This document shows positions 17,565-24,812 of a DNA stretch of 64,000 nt, in pieces. The DNA is taken from contig NZ_FNGA01000001.1 of NCBI RefSeq assembly GCF_900101105.1, positions 868,001-932,000 on the forward strand, written 5' to 3'. Numbering within the stretch: position 1 is the stretch's first letter; every line of letters starts with the position of its first letter. The notes beneath the pieces are model-generated. The model did not search any database and was not told the DNA's origin. It was given only the letters and a program-made list of their open reading frames with translations. The DNA comes from Maridesulfovibrio ferrireducens. GTDB lineage: Bacteria; Desulfobacterota; Desulfovibrionia; Desulfovibrionales; Desulfovibrionaceae. Both the position numbers and the translations under genes were made by a program.

Positions 17565-18884
17565 TTAAGAACGGTGGGGGGCTGTTGTGTCAGGCCTGAA
17601 GAAATCCATTTCCTGTTTAGTCAGGCGCAGGCATGGTTTTGTTTCTTCGGCATAGAGATTGAATATCATCACACGCATACTTATTCTGCACGATTTATTG
17701 TTTGTTGCCTGCATGGTGAAATGCCATTCATTTTCATCAAATTCATTGTCAAAGGATATGAAATTAGGGTGTGTCTTAATCATCTGCATTGCGAGGTTCA
17801 GCACTTCTGCAAATTCTTTTTGGTTTTTATTGAATATGATTAGCGTGGTTTTGCAGTCTTGCCATGACTCACAATTCAGAAGCTGATTAATGGTTTCCAT
17901 GAATCTTTTTTTACAGCTCCATATCTTGCAAATACCGACAAAGACACTTTTCCCATTTTTTGAGATGGATATGGATGTTTTGCCTTCCTTCATGAAAATA
18001 TCATTTTCCGTGTTGCCTTCAAACTGAGTGTTGAGGGTGGAAATGATGATGTCGCGTAACTCATTTTCATTGTGAACTCTGAAAACTCTGGGAGTTCTTT
18101 CGCAACTGCAACCAGTATGCCTGATCACTTTGATAATATTTATGAAATCATTTTCAGTTATACATGGTTCAGGTTTTATGTCGTTACGGTTGCCAAGGAG
18201 ACAGCAAAGTTTTTTTCGCACGTTGATCGGGCTGAAGTCCGCAGATCTGTCCCTATGCTTCATGTTTATAATAGGGCGTTTTCTTAACATTTCCAGCTTT
18301 TGGAGCTTGGCTCTTCGTTCCGCTACAGCTTCCTCTGCTGTCTCACGGATTGCCTCTTTGTATCGTTGGATATCCATATCCTGCCAGTGGAGATATTTTT
18401 TGATCTCGCTTAGATTCTGCAGGAATTCAGATTTGACCTGATCATGGTCAGCATGCTGTGGGTGGATATAATCTTTGACGATCCTGCCCTTTTTCACTCT
18501 GAAAGCCGGACCACCGCCCACGTGGAAAACGGACGGCTGCAACTGCCAAAGCCGCTCATCCCCGGAGAAGGGAATTTCGATACGGACCTTGATACCATCG
18601 ATAAAGCTTTGACGGTTTCTGCCGTCGGTGAATCTTAAAGAGTCGTCCGAAACGTCGATCTTGCATTTGATCGGGCAGTGTGCCTGTATAAGGTGTTCGT
18701 AAAGCTTTAACTGGTTCAGTGAATTTTTCATAACCAGCCGGGCGATAATTTTATCCGCAGGTGTGTTAAGAAAATTTTTCCCTTTAATGGCATCTACCTG
18801 AGACTTGATGCTGTTTATATTATTCTCGAGCATTGATGCCAGTTCATACTCGTTGAAAAGTTTGTTGTGATCGCGCTTATCCAT
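17565..18884 (-). CDS. PD-(D/E)XK nuclease-like protein with altered active-site residues
   Basis: The start is set at ATG 18884, because GGAGG lies at 18890-18894 with 5-base spacing; a longer frame reaches 18944 without such a site. The 439-residue product has an N-terminal helical/coiled region, a middle domain ending around a lysine/arginine-rich helix, and a C-terminal domain. The last is like a widespread restriction-nuclease-fold family, as I recall it: NDFINIIKVIRHTGCSCERTPRVF … LRDIIISTLNTQFEGN … GKTSISISKNGKSVFVGICKIW … LLNCESWQDCKTTLIIFNKN. In that family the core reads G-K-T-D-I … E-C-K; here Asp is Ser and Glu is Ile. It is probably the first gene of a leftward operon with the HlyD-like and CDF-like genes. 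Confidence 0.6.
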   Translation of the reverse strand: MDKRDHNKLFNEYELASMLENNINSIKSQVDAIKGKNFLNTPADKIIARLVMKNSLNQLKLYEHLIQAHCPIKCKIDVSDDSLRFTDGRNRQSFIDGIKVRIEIPFSGDERLWQLQPSVFHVGGGPAFRVKKGRIVKDYIHPQHADHDQVKSEFLQNLSEIKKYLHWQDMDIQRYKEAIRETAEEAVAERRAKLQKLEMLRKRPIINMKHRDRSADFSPINVRKKLCCLLGNRNDIKPEPCITENDFINIIKVIRHTGCSCERTPRVFRVHNENELRDIIISTLNTQFEGNTENDIFMKEGKTSISISKNGKSVFVGICKIWSCKKRFMETINQLLNCESWQDCKTTLIIFNKNQKEFAEVLNLAMQMIKTHPNFISFDNEFDENEWHFTMQATNNKSCRISMRVMIFNLYAEETKPCLRLTKQEMDFFRPDTTAPHRS

Positions 18885-19128
18885 TTCGGCCTCCGCATTT
18901 AGTCCACAATGAGCTGACACACTGTGTAGAAGCTTTAGGAACATGTTGTAATCACAGGTGATCAGCTTTGTTATTCAATTCTGTCCGGCATGAGGGCTGA
19001 AGTCCGATAATATTGTTGCCGGATAGCTGGTTGCTTAATTCATAGTGGATTCAGCAATATAAATTGGGCAAATTTTGCTCCTTATAATAAAAATATGCAC
19101 GTGTTGTACCAGTGGTCAAGAGTTATGG

Positions 19129-19156
19129 TTGACAAAAAGTGACGTTTGGCTAAATT
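19129..19156 (+). promoter_or_regulatory. Sigma-70 promoter of the thiol-redox operon
   Basis: TTGACA at 19129-19134, a 16-base spacer and TAAATT at 19151-19156. It is about 95 bases upstream of the first codon of the CPKC thioredoxin-like gene. Confidence 0.7.
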
Positions 19157-19162
19157 GCCAAA
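19145..19162. promoter_or_regulatory. Palindromic operator framing the -10 box
   Basis: TTTGGC at 19145-19150 and GCCAAA at 19157-19162 are exact inverted repeats, and the 6 bases between them are the -10 hexamer itself. A repressor bound here would block polymerase. The cognate protein is not identifiable from the window. Confidence 0.6.
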
Positions 19163-19252
19163 TAGACAAGTAAGTAAATCATGAATATAGTGGTGATATT
19201 GTTGTTTTTGTCAAAAGGTGTTGCTCTTTAGTAATCTAAAAGGAGAATAAGT

Positions 19253-19486
19253 ATGAAAATTCAAGTTATGGGACCGGGGTGTCCCAAATGTGTGAAGGCT
19301 GAAAAAATAGTTAAGGAAGCTGTGCTTGAAGCAGGGCTTGAAATTGAAGTGGTAAAGATTTCAGATTTTCAAGAAATTGCTTCTTTCGGTGTTTTTTCCA
19401 CTCCTGCTGTTGCGATTGATGGAGAAGTGAAGATTGTCGGAAGAGTTCCGAGCAAGAATGACGTTCTTAGCTGGATAACTGGTTAA
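19253..19486 (+). CDS. Small thioredoxin-like redox protein (CPKC)
   Basis: The 77-residue product is the minimal thioredoxin fold of the 'redox-active disulfide protein 2' type. It has MKIQVMGPGCPKCVKAEKIVKEA, with C-P-K-C at residues 10-13, and FGVFSTPAVAIDGEVKIVGRVPS, with the cis-proline loop STPA. It has no signal peptide, so it is cytoplasmic. AAAGGAG precedes ATG 19253. It is first in an operon with an exported thioredoxin and CcdA, which suggests that it feeds electrons to, or is reduced alongside, the membrane relay. Confidence 0.85.
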   Translation: MKIQVMGPGCPKCVKAEKIVKEAVLEAGLEIEVVKISDFQEIASFGVFSTPAVAIDGEVKIVGRVPSKNDVLSWITG

Positions 19487-19529
19487 TATTATTGGTAAGC
19501 CCTTGCGGGTGAGCAAAAGGGGATTTTGT

Positions 19530-19940
19530 ATGAAAGTGATTCAGATCATAAAACATTTTTTTTCAGTTTTAATGCTCCTCAGTATAGTTGTCCCTGCGAG
19601 TGCTTTGGCAAATCCCACAGCCGAAGAGCTTATATCCGGAGCTCCTCAGGCGGTTCCCGTTAAAGGCATTGTTACAATGGTTGATATCGGGGCTAAAGCG
19701 TGTGTTCCCTGTAAAATGATGATTCCGGTTATCGAGTCTCTGTCGAAGGAATATGAGGGTAAAGCGGCTATTGTCTTTATTGATGTCTGGAAGAATCCCG
19801 GCGAAGCTTCCCAATTTGGTATAAGTACCATACCTACTCAGATCTTTTATGATAAAGACGGCAAAGAGAAAATGCGCCACACGGGCTACTTCAGTAAGGA
19901 AGAAATTGTAAAAGTGCTTAAAGGGCTGGGCGTAGAGTAA
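19530..19940 (+). CDS. Exported thioredoxin-family protein (CVPC)
   Basis: The start is placed at ATG 19530 because AAGGGGA lies at 19517-19523; a longer frame from TTG 19503 is less likely. The 136-residue product starts with a signal peptide (KVIQIIKHFFSVLMLLSIVVPASALA|NP). A thioredoxin domain follows with DIGAKACVPCKMMIPVIESL (C-V-P-C), VFIDVWKNPGEASQFGISTIPTQIFYD with the cis-Pro, and GYFSKEEIVKVLKGLG. It should act in the periplasm and accept electrons from the CcdA protein encoded 4 bases downstream, for instance to reduce cysteines in exported proteins or cytochrome c precursors. Confidence 0.88.
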   Translation: MKVIQIIKHFFSVLMLLSIVVPASALANPTAEELISGAPQAVPVKGIVTMVDIGAKACVPCKMMIPVIESLSKEYEGKAAIVFIDVWKNPGEASQFGISTIPTQIFYDKDGKEKMRHTGYFSKEEIVKVLKGLGVE

Positions 19941-19944
19941 CTGT

Positions 19945-20661
19945 ATGGATCAGTTCTTTATCCTTATTAATGAATGGATGACTGGCGGCCTGGTTCTCGG
20001 GGCGGCGGGATGTTTTTTGTGGGGAATGGTGAGCGTGCTTTTCAGCCCCTGTCATCTTGCATCTATTCCGCTCATTGTCGGCTATGTCGCCGGTCAGAAT
20101 AAATTAGTTGAGGGTAGGCTGGCCACTCTTTATGCAGTGGTTTTCACTGTGGGGTTGTTTATTACAATTGCAGTCATTGGCGTGATATGCGCTTTCCTCG
20201 GGCGTATGCTGGGTGATGTCGGCCCATATTGGACGGTTATAGTCGGATTTGTTCTTATCTGGGTTGCCTTGGACATGCTGGGTTTTTCGGGATGTTCTAT
20301 CTCCGGGGGGCTCATGTCCAAATTAAAGGTTAAAGGAATGTCCGGAGCCTTTATTTTGGGACTTGCCTACGGCGTGCTGTCCGGTTCATGCACTTTTGGT
20401 TTTATTGCTCCTATTTTGGCTGTTATTACAGTGCAGGAGAAGATTTTTACCGGTATTGTTTTTATTGTTCTTTTTGGCATCGGGCACTGTATACCTATTG
20501 CTGTTGCCGGTGGATCTGCGGCTCTGGTTCAAAAAATGTTGTCCAGTAGTACATGGCAACGTGGCGGAACTTTATTTCGCCGTTTTGCGGGTGTTCTTAT
20601 CGCAGGTATGGGTATCTATTTTATTGTTCAACCTTTTGTTAATATAAATTTTATGGACTGA
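19945..20661 (+). CDS. CcdA / DsbD-type transmembrane thiol transporter
   Basis: The 238-residue product has six predicted helices. The signature region LVLGAAGCFLWGMVSVLFSPCHLASIPLIVGYVAG carries the first functional cysteine (S-P-C-H, usually N-P-C). A second half contains LSGSCTFGFIAPILAVI with the partner cysteine, plus GIGHCIPIAVAGG. These proteins carry electrons from cytoplasmic thioredoxin to periplasmic thiol proteins. It lies 4 bases after the exported thioredoxin gene and completes the relay. A weak terminator follows. Confidence 0.87.
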   Translation: MDQFFILINEWMTGGLVLGAAGCFLWGMVSVLFSPCHLASIPLIVGYVAGQNKLVEGRLATLYAVVFTVGLFITIAVIGVICAFLGRMLGDVGPYWTVIVGFVLIWVALDMLGFSGCSISGGLMSKLKVKGMSGAFILGLAYGVLSGSCTFGFIAPILAVITVQEKIFTGIVFIVLFGIGHCIPIAVAGGSAALVQKMLSSSTWQRGGTLFRRFAGVLIAGMGIYFIVQPFVNINFMD

Positions 20662-20701
20662 TGAAATTGTCCAGCCTTTGAAAAGGGCGAAACCGCATTT
20701 G

Positions 20702-20740
20702 TAAAAAGAAGGATTCTTAATGAGAAAACTTCTTTTTTTT
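20702..20740 (+). terminator. A/T-rich terminator-like hairpin after ccdA
   Basis: AAAGAAG pairs with CTTCTTT, with an inner TTCT/AGAA, and T8 follows at about 20733-20740. The weak stem makes partial readthrough likely. Confidence 0.5.
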
Positions 20741-20749
20741 ATGAAAATA

Positions 20750-20817
20750 TTGTTTGACTATCAAACTAATTCTATGCAAAGAATCTTGAAACACTGATTG
20801 TTTGACTATCAAACAAA
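20750..20817. promoter_or_regulatory. Two copies of a palindromic operator, probably for the MarR-family regulator
   Basis: TTTGACTATCAAA occurs at 20753-20765 and again at 20801-20813, 48 bases apart. Each is a perfect 5+5 inverted repeat around CTA, extended to TTGTTTGACTATCAAACAA in the second copy. The second copy ends about 20 bases before the start codon of the His-rich transporter gene. The MarR gene is next in the operon, so autoregulation is the simple reading. Confidence 0.75.
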
Positions 20818-20834
20818 AAAACAAAGGGATTCTT

Positions 20835-21557
20835 ATGGAATTTGAAACAATATTTCTCGTCGCATTGCAAAGCAGTCTTTTTCTGGGACTCATTCATGGG
20901 ATTAATCCGTGCGGTCATTCCTGGCTTATTCTTGCACCTTTTATTTATGGGGAAAAGAAGGGCGGGCGCGTTTTTTCTCTGACCTCTGCTTTTATTATGG
21001 GTACAACTCTTGCCTGTCTTGTTATCGGCTTTACTTTGGGGTCGATATCCTTGACGATCCCTGCTTCGCTAACTTACGTCGTAGATGTTATCACCGTTTG
21101 TGTTTTGGTCGCTCTGGGGGCTGTTTTGATTATTAAGCCGGAGTTGCTTCACAGCCATGACCATGATCATGAGCACAGTCATAATCACGATCATTCTCAC
21201 GGGCACGCGCATGGTTGTCAGTGCGGAGATCATCACTCTGAATCAACGTCTGCAATCCGCAGTGTGACTTTCTGGGGACTGTTTTCTGTCGGCTTTTTTA
21301 ATATGGTCGTGCCGTGTCCGACTGTTGCAATTATGTATTCGTATGCTCTTGATTCCGGCAGTGTTTTGAAGGGGACAGCAGTCTTTGCAAGCTATGCACT
21401 TGGAACCGCTATTGCGCTTTCCGTTGTGATTTATGCTATTTATAAAGCAGCCGGATTTGTCCGTACGTTGGAGCAGGGCTGGGTGGAACCTCTTGTTATG
21501 AGAACTGCGGGTGTAATGACAATAGCTTTTGGAATATACAGCTATACAACGATGTAA
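20835..21557 (+). CDS. CcdA/TauE-superfamily-like membrane transporter with a His-rich metal loop
   Basis: The start at ATG 20835 has AAAGGGA at 20823-20829; the longer frame would run back through the operator. The 240-residue product has about six helices. The first carries GLIHGINPCGHSWLILAPF, which recalls both the NPC motif of CcdA and the H-x-x-x-P-G-H motif of NicO nickel/cobalt exporters. Between helices 3 and 4 lies a cytoplasmic or periplasmic loop of about 30 residues that is half histidine (HSHDHDHEHSHNHDHSHGHA followed by GCQCGDHH). The second half has FNMVVPCPTVAIMYSYAL. A metal-efflux or metal-delivery role is inferred. The MarR gene follows at 16 bases. Confidence 0.7.
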   Translation: MEFETIFLVALQSSLFLGLIHGINPCGHSWLILAPFIYGEKKGGRVFSLTSAFIMGTTLACLVIGFTLGSISLTIPASLTYVVDVITVCVLVALGAVLIIKPELLHSHDHDHEHSHNHDHSHGHAHGCQCGDHHSESTSAIRSVTFWGLFSVGFFNMVVPCPTVAIMYSYALDSGSVLKGTAVFASYALGTAIALSVVIYAIYKAAGFVRTLEQGWVEPLVMRTAGVMTIAFGIYSYTTM

Positions 21558-21572
21558 TGAAATGGAGAGTCA

Positions 21573-21989
21573 GTGGCCCTTTTAAGCAAGCTTAATCACT
21601 CGGTTATAGAATTTTACGAAAAGTTGTCATCATGGGAGCATGATATCGTGCGCGGGAAGGGGGTAACCCTGCCTCAGATGCATATTCTTGAGGTGCTCGG
21701 CATTCATAAACCCAAACGGATGAAAGAGCTTGCGCAACTTATGGGCATAACCACTGGAACTCTGACTGTTCTCGTTGACAGGCTTGAAACTAAGGGATTT
21801 GTCTGTCGTAAACCTCATGACTCGGATCGCCGGTCAATTGTTGTTGAATTGACTGAATCTGGCGAAGCGATGTTTGCAGAACATGATCGGTTGCATTTAC
21901 GTCTGATTGATGAGCTTACTTCTGAAATGTCAGATTCAGAGCGTGAAGTTTTGTTGAGCTGTCTGGAGAAAATGAATAAGTCTTTTTGA
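21573..21989 (+). CDS. MarR-family transcriptional regulator
   Basis: The 138-residue winged-helix protein starts at GTG 21573 behind GGAGA. It shows the MarR arrangement: an N-terminal helix, MHILEVLGIHKPKRMKELAQLMGITTGTLTVLVDRLETKGFVCR with the recognition helix, the wing PHDSDRRSIVVELTESG, and C-terminal dimer helices. It lies in one transcript with the His-rich transporter and probably binds the two TTTGACTATCAAA sites in front of that transcript. No cysteine or histidine cluster reveals the ligand. Confidence 0.87.
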   Translation: MALLSKLNHSVIEFYEKLSSWEHDIVRGKGVTLPQMHILEVLGIHKPKRMKELAQLMGITTGTLTVLVDRLETKGFVCRKPHDSDRRSIVVELTESGEAMFAEHDRLHLRLIDELTSEMSDSEREVLLSCLEKMNKSF

Positions 21990-22147
21990 GTTATTTAAAA
22001 TTGTTATAAATATTTTGTTATAAAAACAGATTGTTAAAAAGTTATGAACAAGAAACGAACAATTGTGGATAAGTTGTGTTCGTTGCCTTCTCATCCTTAC
22101 TCTCCCAAGGGCTGAGAGGAAACTTTCGAGAAAATGTCTAGAAGTTC

Positions 22148-22175
22148 TTGACCCAATGCGAAGGTTTGTTAGAAT
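22148..22175 (+). promoter_or_regulatory. Sigma-70 promoter for the riboswitch-nrdD transcript
   Basis: TTGACC at 22148-22153, a 16-base spacer and TAGAAT at 22170-22175 place the transcript start near 22182, just before the riboswitch. Confidence 0.65.
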
Positions 22176-22194
22176 CTCCTAAGTCGTGTTTGTA

Positions 22195-22311
22195 CTTCAG
22201 CTGTCCGACAATCTCGGACCATTCTAGGGAACCCGGTTAGATTCCGGGGCGGTTCTGCCGCTGTATAATTTCTTCGTTAAGGAGAATTAAAAGCCAGCCC
22301 CCTGACTGAAG
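22195..22311 (+). ncRNA. Cobalamin (B12) riboswitch
   Basis: The conserved core is present: GGGAACCCGGTTAGATTCC, then GGCGGTTCTGCCGCTGT, then a stem TAATTTCTTC/AGGAGAATTA, then AAAGCCAG…CTGAC. These match the G-G-G-A-A-n-n-n-G-G-T-n-n-n-A-n-T-C-C and C-C-G-C-n-n-C-T-G-T boxes of the family. The outer P1 helix is CTTCAG 22195-22200 with CTGAAG 22306-22311. It controls a B12-independent reductase, so B12 is expected to switch the gene off in favour of another ribonucleotide reductase. Confidence 0.85.
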
Positions 22312-22315
22312 CCTG

Positions 22316-22333
22316 CCTGCCTTTTGCAGGTAT
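22316..22333 (+). terminator. Possible attenuator after the riboswitch
   Basis: CCTGC and GCAGG enclose CTTTT and are followed by TATTTTT. The stem is only 5 bp, so it may be a true attenuator only together with flanking pairing. Confidence 0.35.
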
Positions 22334-22546
22334 TTTTCCCATTTCCGGTTGCCCGTGTTTTTGACACTTAGGGTCTCCGGTTCAAAGTCCTGCGGGATGT
22401 GCCTTCCGGGCCGCCTGCGCCACAAGCTCAGATCATAATCTCCATGCGGGAGCCCTGTATTTCGGCAGTTTTTAAACTGCGCTAATTCTTGTGCTTTGTA
22501 CTGTGGGTGATTTTCTGTGCGGACAACCCCTTAACAGGTAATATTG

Positions 22547-24637
22547 ATGCCAAAACAAATTTTAAAACGTGACGGAAGACTTGAATCCTGGTCAACATCC
22601 AGAATTTCCGAGGCAATTTTCAAGGCGCTTAAAGCCAGCGGAATCAAAGATCCGCTGTTAAGTAAGCGTCTTGGTAAAAAAGTTGAGCTGAAGCTCGCTG
22701 AGATGGACGTTCCTGAGCAGGAAACAGTTCAGGATATGGTTCAGTTGGTGCTGATGGAGAGTCGTCTTTATTCCGTTGCTGAACGTTATATAATCTATCG
22801 TGAAAAAAGACGTGAACTGCGTAAGCAGGACGAAGCTTATCTGGATATCACCGGAACTATCGAAAGTTATCTGGACCGTTCAGACTGGCGGGTGAATGAA
22901 AACTCCAATATGGGGCATTCCTTTCAGGGATTAATGCTGCATATGTCCGGGGCTGTTCAGGCTCGTTATTGTCTTGAAAAATATCCTGAAGAAATCAGAC
23001 TTGCTCACGAACATGGCTATTTTCATATCCATGATCTTTCTTTCGGGCTTGCCGGTTATTGCGCCGGTTGGTCTCTGCGTGATCTTCTTATCGAAGGTTT
23101 CGGTCTTCATGGACGTTGCTCGTCTTCTCCGGCTAAACATTTTGATTCTGTTACCGGACAGATGGTCAATTTCCTTGGAACATTACAGAATGAATGGGCT
23201 GGAGCGCAGGCTTTTAACAACGTAGATACATATCTTGCTCCTTTCATCAGATATGATGGGATCGATTATGCCCGTGTTAAGCAGATTATTCAGAAATTGA
23301 TTTTTAATCTGAATACAACCTCTCGCTGGGGTGGACAGAGTCCTTTCACAAACTTCACTTTTGATATGGTTCCTCCGAAACATATTGCCAGCGAACCGGT
23401 TATCATCGGCGGAGAATTTCAGGATACGACATATGGTGAATATGCCGTTGAAATGGAAATGATCAATAAAGCGTTTGTTGAAGTAATGCTCGAGGGTGAT
23501 GCTGACGGACGTATTTTCTCTTTCCCTATTCCTACTTATAACGTGACTCCTGATTTCCCTTGGGAAACAGAAGTTGGCGAGCTCCTTTTGGAAATGACAG
23601 CCAAATATGGTGCGCCTTACTTCCAGAACTTTATCAACTCCGACCTGAATCCCGAAGATGTGCGCTCCATGTGCTGTCGTCTACAGATGGATGTCCGCGA
23701 AATCCGTAAAAAGACCGGTGGTCTTTTCGGAGCAGGCGACCTGACCGGTTCTATCGGTGTTGTTACTTTGAATCTTCCTAAGCTTGCTTATCTTGCTCAG
23801 GGTGAAGAAGACTTCCTTGATCTGGTTGCTGAGTATGCGACTCTTGCCAAGGATTCTCTGGAGTTCAAACGTAAACTTGTTTCCGCCAATTTTGAAAGCG
23901 GTATGTTCCCGTTCTCCCAGCATTACCTGAAGAACGGATTCAAAGGGCATTTCAGCACAATCGGTCTGATCGGTGGAGCTGAGGCGTGTCAAAATCTGCT
24001 TGGCAAAGGGATTGAAACGGATGCCGGGGTCAGATTGATGCAGCGTGTTCTGCACCATCTTCGCGATCTCGTAGTTAAGTTTCAGGAAGAAACAGACAAT
24101 CTGTTCAACCTTGAAGCAACTCCCGGTGAAGGCACTTGTTACCGCTTAGCCAAGATTGATAAGAATCTTTATTCGGATATTTATACTTCCGGAGATGATG
24201 TTCCTTATTATACAAACTCCACTTTGCTGCCCGTAGGCGCGACAGAGGATGTTGTTTATGCTCTTGAACATCAGAATAAATTGCAGACTCTTTATAATGG
24301 TGGAACAGTTTTTCATACTTTCCTTGGGGAAGCTGTTTCGGATACCAAGGCATTGCGTAATTTCATACTCAAAGCCATGACAAATACAAAGATCCCATAT
24401 ATCTCGGTAACTCCGACTTTCTCAATCTGCGAAGATCACGGTTATCTTTACGGGGAACACTTTGAGTGTCCTACTTGCGGCAAGGATGCGGAAGTATATA
24501 CCCGTATTGTGGGTTATTATCGTCCTGTCAGCCGCTGGAATAAAGGTAAGCAGCAAGAGTACAAAGAAAGATCAGAATACGGTCATTCTTCTTGCGGATG
24601 CGGAGTGAATGGCGGAGTAGTGGTTGATAAAATCTGA
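22547..24637 (+). CDS. nrdD: Anaerobic (class III) ribonucleoside-triphosphate reductase
   Basis: The 696-residue product reduces ribonucleotides to deoxyribonucleotides without oxygen by a glycyl radical. An N-terminal ATP-cone (QILKRDGRLESWSTSRISEAIFKAL, residues 3-90) gives allosteric control. The barrel domain follows. The C-terminus has the zinc ribbon CPTCGKDAEVYTRIVGYYRPVSRW, whose RIVGY glycine is the radical site, and a final SSCGCGVNGG. ATG 22547 is chosen over TTG 22544, with AGGT upstream. The activase nrdG is not adjacent, since a terminator follows directly. It is governed by the upstream cobalamin riboswitch. Confidence 0.94.
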   Translation: MPKQILKRDGRLESWSTSRISEAIFKALKASGIKDPLLSKRLGKKVELKLAEMDVPEQETVQDMVQLVLMESRLYSVAERYIIYREKRRELRKQDEAYLDITGTIESYLDRSDWRVNENSNMGHSFQGLMLHMSGAVQARYCLEKYPEEIRLAHEHGYFHIHDLSFGLAGYCAGWSLRDLLIEGFGLHGRCSSSPAKHFDSVTGQMVNFLGTLQNEWAGAQAFNNVDTYLAPFIRYDGIDYARVKQIIQKLIFNLNTTSRWGGQSPFTNFTFDMVPPKHIASEPVIIGGEFQDTTYGEYAVEMEMINKAFVEVMLEGDADGRIFSFPIPTYNVTPDFPWETEVGELLLEMTAKYGAPYFQNFINSDLNPEDVRSMCCRLQMDVREIRKKTGGLFGAGDLTGSIGVVTLNLPKLAYLAQGEEDFLDLVAEYATLAKDSLEFKRKLVSANFESGMFPFSQHYLKNGFKGHFSTIGLIGGAEACQNLLGKGIETDAGVRLMQRVLHHLRDLVVKFQEETDNLFNLEATPGEGTCYRLAKIDKNLYSDIYTSGDDVPYYTNSTLLPVGATEDVVYALEHQNKLQTLYNGGTVFHTFLGEAVSDTKALRNFILKAMTNTKIPYISVTPTFSICEDHGYLYGEHFECPTCGKDAEVYTRIVGYYRPVSRWNKGKQQEYKERSEYGHSSCGCGVNGGVVVDKI

Positions 24638-24672
24638 TTAGTTTAGCTTTGTTAAATAGATTAATGATTATC

Positions 24673-24706
24673 AGGTCCGGAAGGGAGTTCTCTTCCGGAC
24701 CTTTTT
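24673..24706 (+). terminator. Terminator after nrdD
   Basis: AGGTCCGGAAG pairs with CTTCCGGACCT and T5 follows. Confidence 0.9.
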
Positions 24707-24812
24707 ATTAATAATTGAGCATGAAATGTTTTTCCTGCAATCCCTTGCAGAAGTTCCCGTGCGAAGGTAATTTGTATGTGTGAACAGTAAAACTCTAACC
24801 TCTTATTAATTT

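Larger units (their letters stand above)
18885..19252. other. Divergent intergenic region, 368 bases
   Basis: It separates the leftward nuclease-like operon from the rightward redox operon. It holds the promoter/operator at 19129-19162 and an imperfect inverted repeat, TCCGGCA at 18984-18990 with TGCCGGA at 19017-19023, of unknown role. No gene is visible. Confidence 0.6.
21990..22546 (+). other. Long leader and promoter region of nrdD, 557 bases
   Basis: It contains a sigma-70 promoter (22148-22175), a cobalamin riboswitch (22195-22311), a small hairpin with T-tract (22316-22333) and then about 210 bases of structured-looking, GC-richer RNA up to the start codon. That stretch includes the hairpin CAGTTTTTAAACTG near 22466-22479. 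The part 22000-22147 has an inverted repeat ACGAACA … TGTTCGT near 22055-22083. No gene is visible. Confidence 0.7.

Noticed and set aside
18984-19023. Inverted repeat TCCGGCA … TGCCGGA as a terminator
   Set aside because: It has a loop of more than 25 bases and no T-tract, and no gene ends nearby.
20720-20797. 25-codon frame beginning MRKLLFFMKIL before the His-rich transporter
   Set aside because: It coincides with the terminator-like hairpin after ccdA and both operators, so a leader peptide is not needed to explain the bases; kept only as a remote possibility.
22100-22170. TPP-riboswitch-like string (GGGCTGAGAGG … AATGCGAAGG)
   Set aside because: The pyrimidine-sensing arm and the ACC…TGA boxes are missing, and the sigma-70 promoter of the nrdD transcript overlaps it, so most of it would not be transcribed.
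22237-22425. Reverse-strand 62-residue frame in the nrdD leader
   Set aside because: It is antisense to the riboswitch, and the structure constraint of the RNA explains the open frame.
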